Shown piece after piece: positions 21,735 to 33,560 of a stretch of DNA of 64,000 nucleotides; the stretch's first letter is position 1; every line of letters begins with the position of its first letter. The notes below the pieces were generated by a model, which saw only the letters and a program-made list of their open reading frames with translations, did no database searches and had not been told where the DNA came from. Source of the stretch: Chrysogorgia sp. JL179-B06 (taxonomy: Eukaryota > Cnidaria > Anthozoa > Scleralcyonacea > Chrysogorgiidae); NCBI GenBank assembly GCA_035772405.1, contig JAYKKM010000018.1, positions 517,001 to 581,000 on the forward strand, given 5' to 3'. Both the position numbers and the translations under genes were made by a program.

Positions 21735-23745
21735 TTGCTGCAGTCAGCAACAATATAACATGGGAATATAGGATAACCCTGCTGAGTTGGCTGAAGCCTT
21801 CGCCGACTACTTTACCCGACTACTTTACCAATAAGATTCTAAATATCAAGAAGGAATCATCAGGTTGAGCAAATGGAATCCTCGCTGTCAGAAACCAGTG
21901 AATCCAATGTTTCTAACTGTCTCTGTGATTTTCACTTAATCACTTGTGAAGAGTTACTTACCACCATTGGTACACCTACTGTATGCGAAGTCACGCGAAT
22001 TGGATCCATTTCCCGCACCCGTTTTCAAGGTGCGCTACGATATCTTGTTACCTATTGTAACACTAACAAAGATAGTAAATCTATCACTCGAACAAGGTTT
22101 GCTGACAGACGATCTGAAGGAAGCTTTGGTTAAACCTTGGACTGTGAACTTTTTCCAAATTTCAGGCCTATTTCATCTCCAAATGATGTGAGAAAGTTGT
22201 TGCCCATCAAACAACCATCCACCTCCTTGAAAACGAACTTATTGAAGGAGATATTTCGGAGGTCGTCGGAGAGATTTGTCGAACGAGTCAGCTGGGCACA
22301 AAGATTGCAGGAGTAGCTGACTCGTTCGACAAATCTCTCCGACGACCTCCACAATATCTCCGAAGAACCTCTGCGGAGGAGAGAGGCGCATTGCGTGCCA
22401 TAGATGATAACAACTATACTGTATGTTATATTACTGATGTTAGACTTGTCTGCAGCATTTGACACCGTCAACCATGAACTGCTGTTGAGAAGACTCGAGG
22501 ACTGCTTTGGTGTCAAAAGCAATGCTCTTAAATGGTTCAAATCGTACCTTTCTGGGCGTAAACAATTCGTTGCGATTGGCAAGGATCGTTCATCAAGTCG
22601 GACGCTAAATTTTGGTCTTCCACAAGGCTCCGTGCTAGGCCCAGTGCTGTACTCTCTGTACACTGCGCCACTGGGGGACATCATGAGAGATCATGGGGTT
22701 TCTTTTCATCTACTGTATATGCCGATGATACCCAAATATATTTTAGTTTTAAGACAACGGTTGCTGTCGACCAAAAATACGCCCAATCCAAGGTGGAAGC
22801 CTGCGTTCGTGACATAGACATGTGGATGTTACGCAATGACCTAAAGCTTAATGACAATAAAACCGAGTTCGTCGTCCTCCACGCCAAACATCGTCCGCCG
22901 CCAAATCTTGACACCGTTCAAGTTGCAAGTGCACCAGTGTTACCCTCTCCATTCGCTAAGAACATTGGTGTCTACACGGATAGTACGTTAACTTTACACA
23001 AGCAAATAACAGAGAAATAAGCATTAAATAAGCATTAAAATTTAATAAGCATTAAATAAGCATTCTATTCTATAAGAAACATATCTAAGATTAGGAAATT
23101 TCTAAAGTTAGACACAGCTAACATTCTTGTGCACGCTTTCGTTACATCCAAACTGGATCATTGTAATTCATTGCTATATGGCCATTAGCCAACTAGGCTA
23201 ATAACATTGTCGCACAAGTTCGATCATATCTATTAATGAGTCTGCATTGGCTGCCGATTGAAAAGCGCATAGAATTCAAGCTTCTTCTCTTTACATATAA
23301 GGTACTTCATGATACCGCGCCCAGTTACATTAAGGACTTGTTAGAGCCCTATGTACCGCACCGCCATTTGCGTTCCGCTAAAAAGATGCTCCTTAGCGAA
23401 CCAGGATATAACCTTCATAGTTATGGCCATCGTTCTTTTCTCAGTCTCGGCACCGCGGCTGTGGAATGCACTGCCATTTGAGTTAAAATGTAGTCCCTCT
23501 GTTAACAATGTTAAAAATGGTCTTAAAACTAATTTCCTTTTCAAAAAGACGTTTTCTTAAACATTGAATAAGTTTTAGTTTTATATTAGTTTTAGCTATG
23601 TTGTTTATATTCTCTGTAATTATTCTTATAGTTATTTAAGCTTGACATTGAACTATATCATTAATTTTAGCTAAATTTCTATATATTATATAAAGCGCTT
23701 TTGGACAATATGGTTTTGCAAAAAGCGCTATATAAATACTGTATT
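21735..23745 (+). mobile_element. CR1-like LINE, 5'-truncated and broken
   Basis: Fragments of one reverse-transcriptase ORF follow in order. First is the linker AEAFADYFT (about 21793-21820). Next is PAPVFKVRYDILLPIV (about 22014-22065). Then LDLSAAFDTVNHELLLRRL (22442-22498), FGLPQGSVLGPVLYSLYTAP (22613-22672), YADDTQIYF (22717-22743, the catalytic box) and NDLKLNDNKTEFVVLH. The C-terminal part is MSLHWLPIEKRIEFKLLLF (23236) and RLWNALPFELK (about 23457). Frameshifts separate the blocks. The 3' end has the palindromic AAAAGCGCTATATAAATAC typical of CR1/L2 tails. Confidence 0.85.
22252..22365. repeat. Inverted duplication inside the LINE ORF
   Basis: GGAGGTCGTCGGAGAGATTT at 22259 and its complement AAATCTCTCCGACGACCTCC (ending about 22350) form arms of about 44 bp. 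The loop is about 20 nt. It interrupts the reverse-transcriptase frame between the PNFRPIS-like and LDLSAAFD regions. Confidence 0.8.
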
Positions 23746-24097
23746 ATCATTATAGCAGTATGACACGTATGAATGCTAATTACATAAAAAGTAACATAGG
23801 GCGCAAGTACGTAACCTATGTTACGATTAATATAAAACAAATTGCTGTAACAGAATATCTACTAAAACTTAATAAGTCTAAATGTTTAAAAGTCATTAAA
23901 ATTATCTACCAACTAATATCGTAAAAATTATCACAGGATTATCTATCTCATAGTGATGCTTGCCTTATATAATCAGGCTATATTAAATCTTTCATCCGAT
24001 TTGACTTCCTTTCATGTAATGACTTTAAATGTTCGTGCGATATTTAGGGTACTGGGGATCAATGATCTCTGCATCCTTAATAGTACGTCTCTTCCAT

Positions 24098-24126
24098 TAC
24101 TATTATTATTATTATTATTATTATTT
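24098..24126. repeat. (TTA)n microsatellite, probable LINE 3' tail
   Basis: About nine TTA units, placed downstream of the minus-strand LINE ORF ending at 24215. They read (TAA)n on that strand, as expected for a LINE tail. Confidence 0.7.
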
Positions 24127-24214
24127 GTTTTGTGTTTCACGGTAAAGGTATACCGGTATTTAATCCTCACTGACAGGTTTCTTCAACTTAAGCCAGTGAT
24201 TCTTCTGACGTTCT

Positions 24215-24953
24215 TCACTCCATCGCTAGTACCTTTCGGAGGATGTTGGCTGTGCCTAGTAGCACTGAGTGTTGTAAGATATTCAAATCGTAGGGGATAT
24301 CTAGTTTTTTGAGGTAGGACTGTAGATCCTTTGGTACTGAGCCCAATGCACCTATTATGATTGGTACCACTACCGTCTTTTTATTCCACATTCTGGCCAC
24401 TTCCAGTCGTAGTTCAGAATAGTTGTCTAATTTCTCAAATTTCTTCTGCACCAGGTTGTGATCGCCGGGGTTTGCCACATCAATAATTGTACACTCGTTC
24501 TTCTCCTTATTCACTACGATGATGTCTGGTCTTCTGTGCTTGATTTCCCGATCTGTTTGAATATTGAAGTCCCATAGGATTTTAACCCTCTCATTCTCTA
24601 CCACACTGTCCACTTTGTGCTGGTACCATTTCTCACTGACTTTTAAGCCGTACTTTCTACATAGGGACCAATGCAGGTTCAGGCATACTTTATCGTGTCT
24701 CCTCTTATAATCTTTCTGTGCCAGCGTGCTACATGCACTTACAATATGCATTACACTTTCTACCTTTTCGCCACATAACCTACATTTATCTGAGACATTC
24801 AATCCGTATATACTCTTCTTAATGGAGTTTGTATTTAACGCTTGATCTTGTGCAGCAGTTATCAGGCTTTCTGTTTCACGTTTGAGATAGCCTTTACTTA
24901 ACCAATTCCACGATTCTTCTGTTTTCAGATCCTTTGTATCTCTCTTTATATCT

Positions 24954-24958
<5 letters not shown>
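24215..24958 (-). mobile_element. R2/NeSL-like LINE, C-terminal zinc finger and endonuclease region
   Basis: An uninterrupted frame of about 247 residues. CRLCGEKVESVMHIVSACS is the C-x2-C-x7-H-x4-C finger. HRRPDIIVVNKEKNECTIID matches the PD-(D/E)xK-type core of the restriction-like endonuclease found after the reverse transcriptase in R2, NeSL and related LINEs. VVPIIIGALGSVPKDLQSYL and LLGTANILRKVL form the conserved end. The reverse transcriptase itself is absent, so this is a 5'-truncated copy that still has no stop codon inside. Confidence 0.85.

Positions 24959-25015
<57 letters not shown>
24957..25015. repeat. (ATT)n microsatellite
   Basis: About nineteen ATT units directly at the 5' truncation point of the LINE. 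On the minus strand this gives an apparent poly-Ile peptide. Confidence 0.95.
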
Positions 25016-25199
25016 CATCCTAACCTGTTAGATCAGTATCACCCGCCTTCACATCTCTCTTGCAGTCGTTTCTGTGGCGTAGAATCGGTCTTCCCGTATA
25101 TCGTGATCTAGACACAAGCTCTGACCCTAAAGCATCTCCTCGGATATTCAGCCAGCCTGCATTCGTCTGATGTGGCCGAGCCAGCGCAAGCGTCACTGG

Positions 25200-25430
25200 G
25201 TGATTGGGGTGTTGGTGGCACAGTGGTTAGTGCACGTGCCTTTCACCTCTGTGACCAGGTTTCTATTCCTGAACAGTGCAGTTATCTATTTCTTAAAAAA
25301 AATCACCTTGGTCGCATGTAAGAAGAGTGCTTCCAGTTTGACTCTACCAAACACCACAGGTTTCCTCCTGTAGTAACACTGGACCATATTAAGGGATAGC
25401 CCTTACTGCACCTCTACTGATAACAGCTAG
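25200..25430 (+). mobile_element. tRNA-derived SINE, family C
   Basis: GTGGCACAGTGGTTAGTGCA (box A type) and CCAGGTTTCTATTCC (box B type) are 30-40 nt apart, followed by an unrelated tail up to the TTAA at 25433. No full cloverleaf. Confidence 0.6.
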
Positions 25431-25436
25431 ATTTAA

Positions 25437-25904
25437 AGTGCCCCTAACCTCAAAATGTTTTATTGTCTTGTTTGGAAGAACTTTTAAAATGATAAAGTAA
25501 CTTCTTTTGAAGATTTTCGTTTCTTTGCTTTCTTTTTGAGATATATCAGTTTGTTTGATATGCAAATGTCTGGAATTTCGTCACACATGCACACTTATTG
25601 GAGAAATGTGTATATCTCTTTCATTCTCGAAATCCTTTAAAATCAAGAAGTTTGGTGTTGTGGGAGAAACCCACACACGTGTTATTCACACTTTAGTGTT
25701 TTTATTTCATGAACGTAAAGATATATAACATTCTCTGATAACTCATTATGCATGTGTGACGAAATTCCAGATATTTGCATATCAAACAAACTGATATATC
25801 TCAAAAAATAAAGCGAAAAAACGAAAATCTTCAAAAGAAGTCACTTTATCATTTTAAAAGTTCTTCCAAATAAGACAATAAAACATTTTGAGGTTAGGGG
25901 CACT
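25437..25904. mobile_element. TTAA-flanked fold-back MITE, complete 468-bp copy
   Basis: TTAA at 25433-25436 and 25905-25908. Ends AGTGCCCCTAACCTCAAAAT and ATTTTGAGGTTAGGGGCACT. The arms run inward through GGAAGAACTTTTAAAATG and GTTTGATATGCAAATGTC. The same element, interrupted, lies at 31931-35440 and 48638-53659. Confidence 0.9.
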
Positions 25905-26401
25905 TTAACTGATTGAGTTATGCAGTATAAATATGAGTTAATAAATGATAAACGTTTGTAGGTTTTAATTTTAACTTTTGAGCTTAAAGTATGACGTTTA
26001 TTATTTACTGATCTATCGCCATGCAAGCTTAAAACAACAAAAATATGAGTTAGTTTAGTAATCAGAGCAAGGGACGGTCTTGTTTGGGACGTGGTCTTAT
26101 CATGAGATGTCCAAAATTCTTCTATAAGGTTACATAGGTGGATGTTTAGTCTGCACATTGCAAAAGTAGATAGTCCATTTCTCATATCGTAAAGCAGTTT
26201 GCTAAGCATAAATGTTTTATAATAGTCTCTGATAAATTGGTCAGCTAAACATTGTTAAAATCAACTACATTAAATGTTGTCTTTTTTCCATACCCCTCCA
26301 AGGATAATTTAAAATTTTTCGTACTCTAAAATTGCATAATTTATTTTCACGCCCCCCTTAAATATCCTCCACCCCCTTGTAGATACTTTATGACCAGTCC
26401 C

Positions 26402-27964
26402 TAAGCGAAAGTAAAAAGTAACTTCTCTGTTTGTTCTTATGTAACAGTCCCCGACTCCCGTAATTCAACTCATTTTGCCTTGGAAAAAAAATTGCCGAGG
26501 TCTTTTGATAATTTATTGATTTACCTCGGCAATTATTTCTGCCGAGGACTATTTTGAAACCAATGTAAATTGCTTCGGCGCACTTCGGCATGGTAAAAGA
26601 CGGTAACACTTGAAATCCGCACTTCTTAACGTACGAGAGCGATTTAAAGGCAATGGCGAAAGTGGACACTGTTTAACTGAACTTTTTTTCTAGCGTTTCT
26701 TGGCTAAAGGCCGTTTTCCATACAGCGATATTTTCCGCGCAACCTCAATTTTTCTTTGTCTTGTGAGTGCTTAGGACAAAGAAAAATGTAAATGTATATA
26801 CTGTAGAACATGTTTTGAGTGACGGTGTTCACATATAATCTACACTAGAAATACGAATCCGCAATAATCCCCCCGCTAGCCTTTTCTACCACTATTTCCC
26901 CCACCCCACCCCTAGAGTTTGTTTTAATTGCTATTTTCTGAAGACTACTGACACGTGTCAACTTTCGAGCTTTTGTGAGGAAATAAACCAGACGTTACAA
27001 ACTTGAAATAGCGGTTAACTCAAGGGTTTTAACTTAAAACCCTTGAGTTACCTCTATTTCTGGATTGACACCAAGACAACATTTGCCAATCATGTGCACA
27101 TACAATAAACAACATTGCGCTCTCTGCAGCGGCTAGATGCTTTTGCAAAATATTGTTTTTACTTTGGCGATAATAAGTAAAAGTAAAAAAATAAAATAAT
27201 AAGTAAAAAAAAAATTATCCTACAAAATTTTACTTTGTTACAAGTAAAAAAGTAAAAAGTATTCTTGAAAAAATACTTCGTTACAAGTAAATAGTACTGT
27301 AAATTTACTAAAACTTTTTATGACTAAAACTTCAAACATAATTTTGATTAAAATGTAATGTATTTGCATTTTGTTTTGTATTTCTGCTTCATCTTTAACC
27401 TCTGTGCATTGATTGATTTTATGGTTTTTGTATTTATAAGGAAAATAAGATATACAGTATGCTTTTGATAATAAAATGCCTTACAGTCTACATGTAGTAA
27501 TTCCTTTTTATTCTTTTAACTCTTTCCTGTCCGGCTGAAAAACATGTAAAATTGAACTACCTCTTTGTCCTATCGATATCTCTGGAAATATCCATAACTG
27601 TTGCGAAAGCTATACATTTTCTGAAAGCCCAATAAACCGGCTTTTACTTGTGCTTTTAAATTTTCCGAACAAGACACATTATATTAATATCAATTAGCAT
27701 TAATTATCATAAATCAGGTTGAAAAACTTCCATTTTTGTAGAAAAGGCCATCTTGACGCCCGCGTAGCATCATGAAAATTCAAAATGCCACCAATCGCAG
27801 AGTTGTTTATGAAATCAAATCAAATTTGACGTATGAGTGGATCTCATGTCCCTGGCGCTTGTCGAATATCAATTTTTAATCTTGCGTTACCGTGTGCCGT
27901 GTTTTTCGATTGACGACTTCCGGGTCTTCTATGACCCCTTTTGACTGTGTCGGACAGGAAAGAG
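26402..27964. other. No gene recognised
   Basis: There is an inverted GCCGAGG / CCTCGGC pair at 26490-26565 and a 14-bp perfect hairpin (AACTCAAGGGTTTT, 27017-27049). An A-rich AAGTAAAAAGT stretch lies at 27170-27290. Confidence 0.45.
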
Positions 27965-27968
27965 TTAA

Positions 27969-28499
27969 AGGGATATGGCAATATAAATTAACTTTGTGTC
28001 ATTTGAAAGAACTCGTGAAATGGTATAACAAGACCTTTTACAATTTTCCCTTATCTTTTTTGGTTTTCGAAATAATTTGACGAAAGACAGCGTGCTGTCC
28101 GCCATCTTGGAATTATTTTCGATATGCATGTGACGTCATAAGTAGGGTAAAGTGAAATTTTTATCTTGACAACCTTACGACATTATGAACCAGAAACTCG
28201 ATTATGTTGCACTATTTCCATTTTCAATTGGCCCACAACATTTTAAAAAGCCTTCCGCGGAAATTCGGTCACCTATGGAGTAGTTTCATCAGGTTTACCC
28301 TGCTTGTGACGTCACCAATTTCCTAGTTAATTAGGTCAAATATTACAACAAGATGGCGGATTGTAGACTGTCTTTTGTCATAATTATCTGAAATATTTCA
28401 AAAACCAAGAAAGATACAGAAAAATTGTAAAAGGTCTTCTTATACCATTTTACGAGTTCTTTCAAATGAGACAAAGTTAATTTATATTGCCATATCCCT
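27969..28499. mobile_element. TTAA-flanked fold-back MITE (AGGGATATGGC ends)
   Basis: TTAA at 27965-27968 and 28500-28503. AGGGATATGGCAATATAAAT pairs with ATTTATATTGCCATATCCCT. GAAAGAACTCGTGAAATGG pairs with CCATTTTACGAGTTCTTTC. Confidence 0.85.
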
Positions 28500-28503
28500 T
28501 TAA

Positions 28504-29116
28504 AGGGCGTACTCCAGTCAAATGCAGTTTATATGGAAGATCTTACTGACTTTATTATTTTTCCAAAGTTTCGGCATTCAAATCAAATAAATTAAGAAGA
28601 TATTGCAAGTTGAAGTTAGAGTGTTTGTCCAATTTCTCAAACATGACATCACTGACTCGTATCATGCCAAAGAAGCTCCTCTACTTTCCTGCATGCGGAA
28701 TTAAATAGTTTATTTCGACTAATTTCCCTCCAAACAGCATTCACGACAGCTATTACTTTGTGATCACCATCAAAACAACTGGCTGACGTTTCATATAAGT
28801 ATTCGGAATTTAAGACATAGTCCTAACCCCAACCCTGAACCTAATACTAACCCTAACTCTTACGATAATGTTTTCGTTTAGAAATAATAGCTGATTTTAG
28901 TTTCGAATTTTACTACTTCACCCAAACAACTCCACTGCAGATAAGGAATCACTCAATGACGTCATATTTTCAAAACAAATATGGCGTCAAAATGTTCAAC
29001 TTCAACTAGCCAATCGTCTTAACTAAATTGACAGGAATGCTGAAACTTCATACTTCATAGAAAGTCAATACGATCTTTCATATGAACTTCATTTGTATTT
29101 TGACTGGTGTACCCCT
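28504..29116. mobile_element. Fold-back MITE abutting the previous one, ending 64 bp before an SNX25 exon
   Basis: It starts AGGGCGTACTCCAGTC right after the shared TTAA and ends GACTGGTGTACCCCT, followed by TTCA (a mutated TTAA). The arms include GATCTTACTGACTTTA / TCAATACGATC. A reversed GAAGTTTCATATAA repeat (28785-28925) is nested inside. The sister family is at 44348-44850. Confidence 0.75.
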
Positions 29117-29180
29117 TTCAGTTTCATTTTTGTTCTTATCCCTTTCTTATTATAAGTTTATCTTTTGTTTTATTTATTAG

Positions 29181-29287
29181 GTATGGGTAATAGGCTGGAT
29201 TGGTTTAATAGTAATTTTGACTGTTGGAACCTTTGGCTTATGGTCTTCTATTCTTATTCTCATCAATGGGTTTGCTTGCATTGCTGG
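29181..29287 (+). CDS. SNX25: SNX25 exon: transmembrane/hydrophobic segment
   Basis: Acceptor tttattag|GTATGG, donor GCTGG|gtaaga. Residues VWVIGWIGLIVILTVGTFGL and WSSILILINGFACIAG form one or two hydrophobic spans, as in the N-terminal membrane hairpin of this nexin subfamily. Ends in phase 2. No initiator Met in this frame, so an upstream exon is required. Confidence 0.75.
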
Positions 29288-29499
29288 GTAAGAGTTATAC
29301 TTTGTTAAAAGTTGTGTGAGTTTCAGTTAGAATTTCAAATGCTTACATCAAGACAACGGCAAACGATAAATAAAAAGTTTGAATGGGATTCTTCATTATT
29401 CAAAACATACTTTGAAGGAAAAACAATATGGAGATCGATTTTTTCATTTCATAAACACTATAAAACGCCATCATGTTTCTATCGATAGATGTGTGAAGT

Positions 29500-29800
29500 T
29501 GATCGTCCAGGTTGTTGTAGTCTTGAGAAAGACTATTGTTGGTGACTGACATTTCGACGGCCTCAGCGGCGGTCATCTTCGGTAAAGCCTGGTTCTCACT
29601 TGTCGTAAGAATCGCAAGAATCGGGATTTTCCGGTCCTCGATCGCCTGGGATTTTTACGACGAGTGTGACATGTGATCGGAAGAATCGGAATAATTTCTA
29701 TTTGGAAAACGCATCCCAGACGGTCGCCGATAAATGAAAAATCCCCGTTTCTTACGATTGTTACGATAAGTGAGAACAAGGCTTCACTTGAATCTGAAGA
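29500..29800. repeat. Two fold-backs, one inside the other
   Basis: The outer pair is GCGGCGGTCATCTTC (29569) against GAAGATGACTGCCGC (29797). The inner pair is AAGCCTGGTTCTCACTTGTC against TAAGTGAGAACAAGGCTT (29766-29783), continuing with TCGTAAGAATCG / CGTTTCTTACGATTG. All lie in the first visible SNX25 intron. Confidence 0.65.
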
Positions 29801-30028
29801 TGACTGCCGCTGAGGCCAGGGCCGTACTTAGAAAATTTTACAGGGGAGGTGTAAACTCACTTCAACCGACTGACGCACTAGCTTGTACCAACTACATCAA
29901 ATTTTTAATTTTGCAAAGCCCAGAAGTGCTTTTCCGGCGATTTCTGATAATAATTTTTGCGAAATTAGGGCACCACGCTGTTGCTAAAAATGTGCGATTA
30001 CAAGCAAAGTGTATTCTATTCTCCGCTA

Positions 30029-30264
30029 TAAGCCAGTATGTAATGTCGACTGCGCATCAAAATAACGCGTTCTGCGTCGGGATAAAACTTATTTCAATTC
30101 ATAACATCAGGCTGGGTAATTTAGTATAACGAATTTGCAAGTGTAAATATAGAAATGCAAATGTATATTGTGGTTTTAGCCTAATGTTATGAATTGAAAT
30201 AAGTTTTATCCCGACGCAGAACACGTCATTTTGATGCGCAGTCGACATTACGAACTGACTTATA
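30029..30264. repeat. Hairpin with 85-bp arms
   Basis: Arms 30029-30113 and 30179-30264 match through GTAATGTCGACTGCGCATCA and CGGGATAAAACTTATTTCAA. The spacer is about 65 nt. Confidence 0.85.
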
Positions 30265-30479
30265 GACAAGAACAGGGACAACTCGAACAAAAGAGTACCT
30301 TTTGAGATCAATTCAGAGGAAACAGTCGAGGAAGTCCCGAAGAATAAGATAGAGATGAGCCGATTAATCGGAAACTAATCGACTTTGCCGATTAATCGGA
30401 TATCTTGTCAGCCGAAAATTTCATCTTCATGGACTTTTTGTTGTTAAATTTATCGGATGTGCAGATGTCACAAGAGGCA

Positions 30480-30615
30480 TTTTTGGGCAAAGAACAAAAG
30501 AAAACTGGTTTGGAATGCCCCTTTTCGGCTGACAATATACATGTATATTATGATTTTTCTTGGGAAGACCCAAATATTACGGATATGTGAAATCCCCAAA
30601 CGTGACATAGGCACT
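30480..30615. mobile_element. Right part of a TTAA-type fold-back (12665 family)
   Basis: GGAAGACCCAAATATTACGG, GAAATCCCCAAACG and ATAGGCACT followed by TTAA (30616-30619) match the right arm of 12665-13090. Confidence 0.5.
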
Positions 30616-30956
30616 TTAACATTTTCGCGAACGACGCAAGCACATGCATGAGTCCGTAACTTCATAAGCATTAACACAATAGTCTTTAACTCATTGCTAA
30701 TTCATGAAGAAAAAACAAACGAGATCAGTGGCATGACGGAGGTTTTAAATCGGATAAAGATTCGTCCTGATTTACATAAACCTTTCCTTTGCTTTCCTCA
30801 ACTAAAACAGCTTGTATCTTCAACATACAGTTAGTAGATAGATTTCTAAAATTCATTAATAATTCATGAGTAATTAAACCAATAGCATGTAAGCATTCGG
30901 TCACATGATGCTGTTTGGATACCCCGGTCAAACACCGCCAGACAAAAGATTTCAGC

Positions 30957-31024
30957 TGCATACGTAATTAAGATATTTGATCCAAACACTAGTGTTTGGA
31001 TCAAATATCTTAATTACGTATGCA
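30957..31024. repeat. Perfect 68-bp palindrome
   Basis: The two 34-nt halves meet at 30990/30991 with no spacer (centre AACACTAGTGTT). Each half contains TGCATACGTAATTAAG-type sequence. I checked base by base and see no mismatch. Confidence 0.95.
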
Positions 31025-31339
31025 AAATCAAGTCAGCAAACAAATTCACACACAAAATTCCTTTATTCACTCTTTGTCGTCTACCACAAATCTAATGTTA
31101 CAGCCAGTAAACACACACTTGTCCAGTTTAATACTCGCAGAAACAAAACCCTCTACCATGCATCACAATCATCTCAACTCCACTATTTAATTTATCATTA
31201 TCTATTCATCGTGGAAAACCCACTTCAGTTATGCATTGTGTAATATCTCAATATAATTCCTAATTACGATATCCTTCGTTAGAAATTCTATTCAAATCAG
31301 CAAACGAAAACATTCTCTTACCTCTCCATTCATTTCAGA

Positions 31340-31475
31340 AGCTATATAAACAACTCGAGCTCGTGTCCCACCGGGATATCCAAACACTCGAAAACAATGG
31401 ACAAAAACACTCGCGCTGCGCGCTCGTGTTTTCACCATTATTTTCTCGTGTTTGGATATCCCGGTGAAACACTCG
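31340..31475. repeat. Fold-back (CCGGGATATCCAAACACTCG arms)
   Basis: CCGGGATATCCAAACACTCG (31372) pairs with CTCGTGTTTGGATATCCCGG (31443). AAACACTCGC / GCTCGTGTTTT lies inside, and the centre is CGCTGCGCGC. Confidence 0.8.
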
Positions 31476-31767
31476 CTCTCGTTGTTCATATATTACATCT
31501 CAAACTCATTAATAATTCATGAGGAAAACACAAAGGAAAATCATGACCGAGACGTTGTTTGGATATGTGATCTTAATTAGCATAACATTTCGAAAACTTT
31601 CACCTCGATTTTTTCTTAAAATACTGAATTGTTTGAGATGCTATAGCGGCCTCGTTTTTCAACACACGTCTCGGTGTTTGGAAATCAGATAATAAAAGGC
31701 TTCTCGTGTATGATATATCGTGTATGATATCAACATTTATGTGTATTCATTCGATAACCATATAAAA

Positions 31768-31848
31768 TATTCGCGGCCGATCTTTATCTGATATACAAAC
31801 GCTCGCCTTTGGCTCGTGTTTATATATCAGATAAAGATCGGCCGCTCA
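31768..31848. repeat. Fold-back (GCGGCCGATCTTTATCTGAT arms)
   Basis: CGGCCGATCTTTATCTGATA pairs with ATCAGATAAAGATCGGCCG. The loop is CTCGCCTTTGGCTCGTG. A relative with GATCTGTATGG arms lies at 57375-57450. Confidence 0.85.
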
Positions 31849-33379
31849 TATTTTAATTTCTTCTTCCAAAACTAATTAATAATTCATGAAGAAAAGAGAA
31901 AGGAAATCACTACCCTGTCGGTGGTTTTAAAGTGCCCCTAACCTCAAAATTTTTTATTGTCTTATTTGGAAGAACTTTTAAAATGATAAAGTAACTTACT
32001 AAGAAGAATAAAGAAATTTTTACCAGTTGAAACAAGAAAGATCTTCTATAATGCTCATATTTTACCCCATATGGACTATTGTTCGATTATTTGGGAATGT
32101 TCTCCACACATTCATGACTTGGCGCTTATTCAAAAAAGAGCTGCCCGTTTAATACTGGATATTACTGATATGAGATTTCCAAGTGAAAACCTTTTTAAAA
32201 CCTTAAAGTGGATGAGGGTGGAGGATCGTTTACGCTTCAGAACAGTAACAATGGTATATAAGAGCCTAAATAATTTAGCTCCAGAGTACATGCACAACAT
32301 GTTTAAGTATGTACATGAATGTCATCAAAGAAAAACACGATCATCAGTTAGAAATAATTTATATTTAACAGGTGGACGACATACAGTACTGCTCAGAAGT
32401 AACCTAACGCTGCGTTCTCGTCCAGAACGCGTTCCCTTCGCGTTCCAGAACGCGTTCCGAACGCGTTCCAGAACGCGTTCCGAACGCGTACCGGAACGCG
32501 TTCCGGAGCCGTTCCGGAACGCGTTCCTGAACGCGTTCGATTGAGATGGAAATTTTGTCGGAAGCTATTACCGAGTTCGGAAAACTCCGAGTGATTAACC
32601 AATGTAACAAATCACATTTATACGAAGAATGTATGAACTTGAGACTTGTGGCTTGGATCAATCAATGATGAGAGTGAATGAGAGTTACTGAGTCAGTAGT
32701 TCAGACACAGGCTTAATATAAATTTTACTCCGTGTTTGATTATCACGCGGCGCCATATATTTTTTAAAAACATCAGGGTTGTGGACGGATGGTTGGTACC
32801 TTTTTATATGAGCGCTCTGCATGTGTTTATTAAAAAACACTCATCAAATCTTTATTTTATTCATCTGTGAATTAAAACGACCGCTATAAAAATTCGTGAC
32901 TGCCATGCTTCGCATGCATGCACATTGTAATGTGTGCAATGACATGTCGTTTCGCTACAACCAGAAGTCGTTTTGCTACAGTAGGTAACACAAAGTCGTT
33001 TCGCTTCCAGCGTAATAACTGTATGTGTCGACTTACCAACAAACGATTTCGTTTTAATGGTTTATTGGTAAGTCGTTTCCTACATCTATACGTTTATGTT
33101 TCGTTTTGGTTTCATGTCAGTTGGAAATTATTCTGAATTTTGATCTTGAAATATGCTCTGATAAATATGTAATCAATCTCGTACCCAGAGCCTGCGTTCC
33201 TTTATGATTGTCGATGGCGAATTATATTTAAAGATTATGAGCTCGAGATTTCTATCATGATGTGATAAATCTATCATCTATCATCTCATAGAAATTGAGA
33301 GCGAATAGACTATTGGCAAGCGCGGGGTAAAGTTTATAATGGGCACGCGGCAACATCTTTATGAATCATCACTTATTGT

Positions 33380-33560
33380 TTTCACTCAACTGCCATGATT
33401 TTTAGTAACAAATACTGACGTTTGGAGCGGACGTTTTACTCTGATGAAGGGCTCCGCTCGAAACGTCAGTATTTCGTCACTAAAAATCTTGATACCCTTT
33501 ACCACCTTTTCACTTTGCTATATATCCAAAACCCTGTCTACGCGCACTCTACTTTTTAAC
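33380..33560 (+). mobile_element. Penelope-like tail inside the Tc1-like element
   Basis: GATGAAGGGCTCCGCTCGAA, ACGTCAGTATT and CACCTTTTCACTTTGCTATA recur in order at 55045-55155. Confidence 0.55.

Larger units (their letters stand above)
21329..26401. mobile_element. Pair of inverted GGGAC.GGTCATAAAGTATCTA ends, possibly one 5-kb element
   Basis: GGGACCGGTCATAAAGTATC at 21325-21345 and GATACTTTATGACCAGTCCC at 26382-26401 are inverted. Adjacent GGGGGGTGGAGG / CCTCCACCCCC also pair. Either this is one element that collected two LINEs, a SINE and a fold-back, or it is two solo ends. The termini relate to 1849-2391. Confidence 0.4.

Noticed and set aside
22130..22684. 184-codon minus-strand frame
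   Set aside because: Antisense shadow of the LINE reverse transcriptase and its hairpin.
24958..25018. Poly-isoleucine start of the LINE frame
   Set aside because: Translation of (ATT)n; the coding similarity begins only after it.
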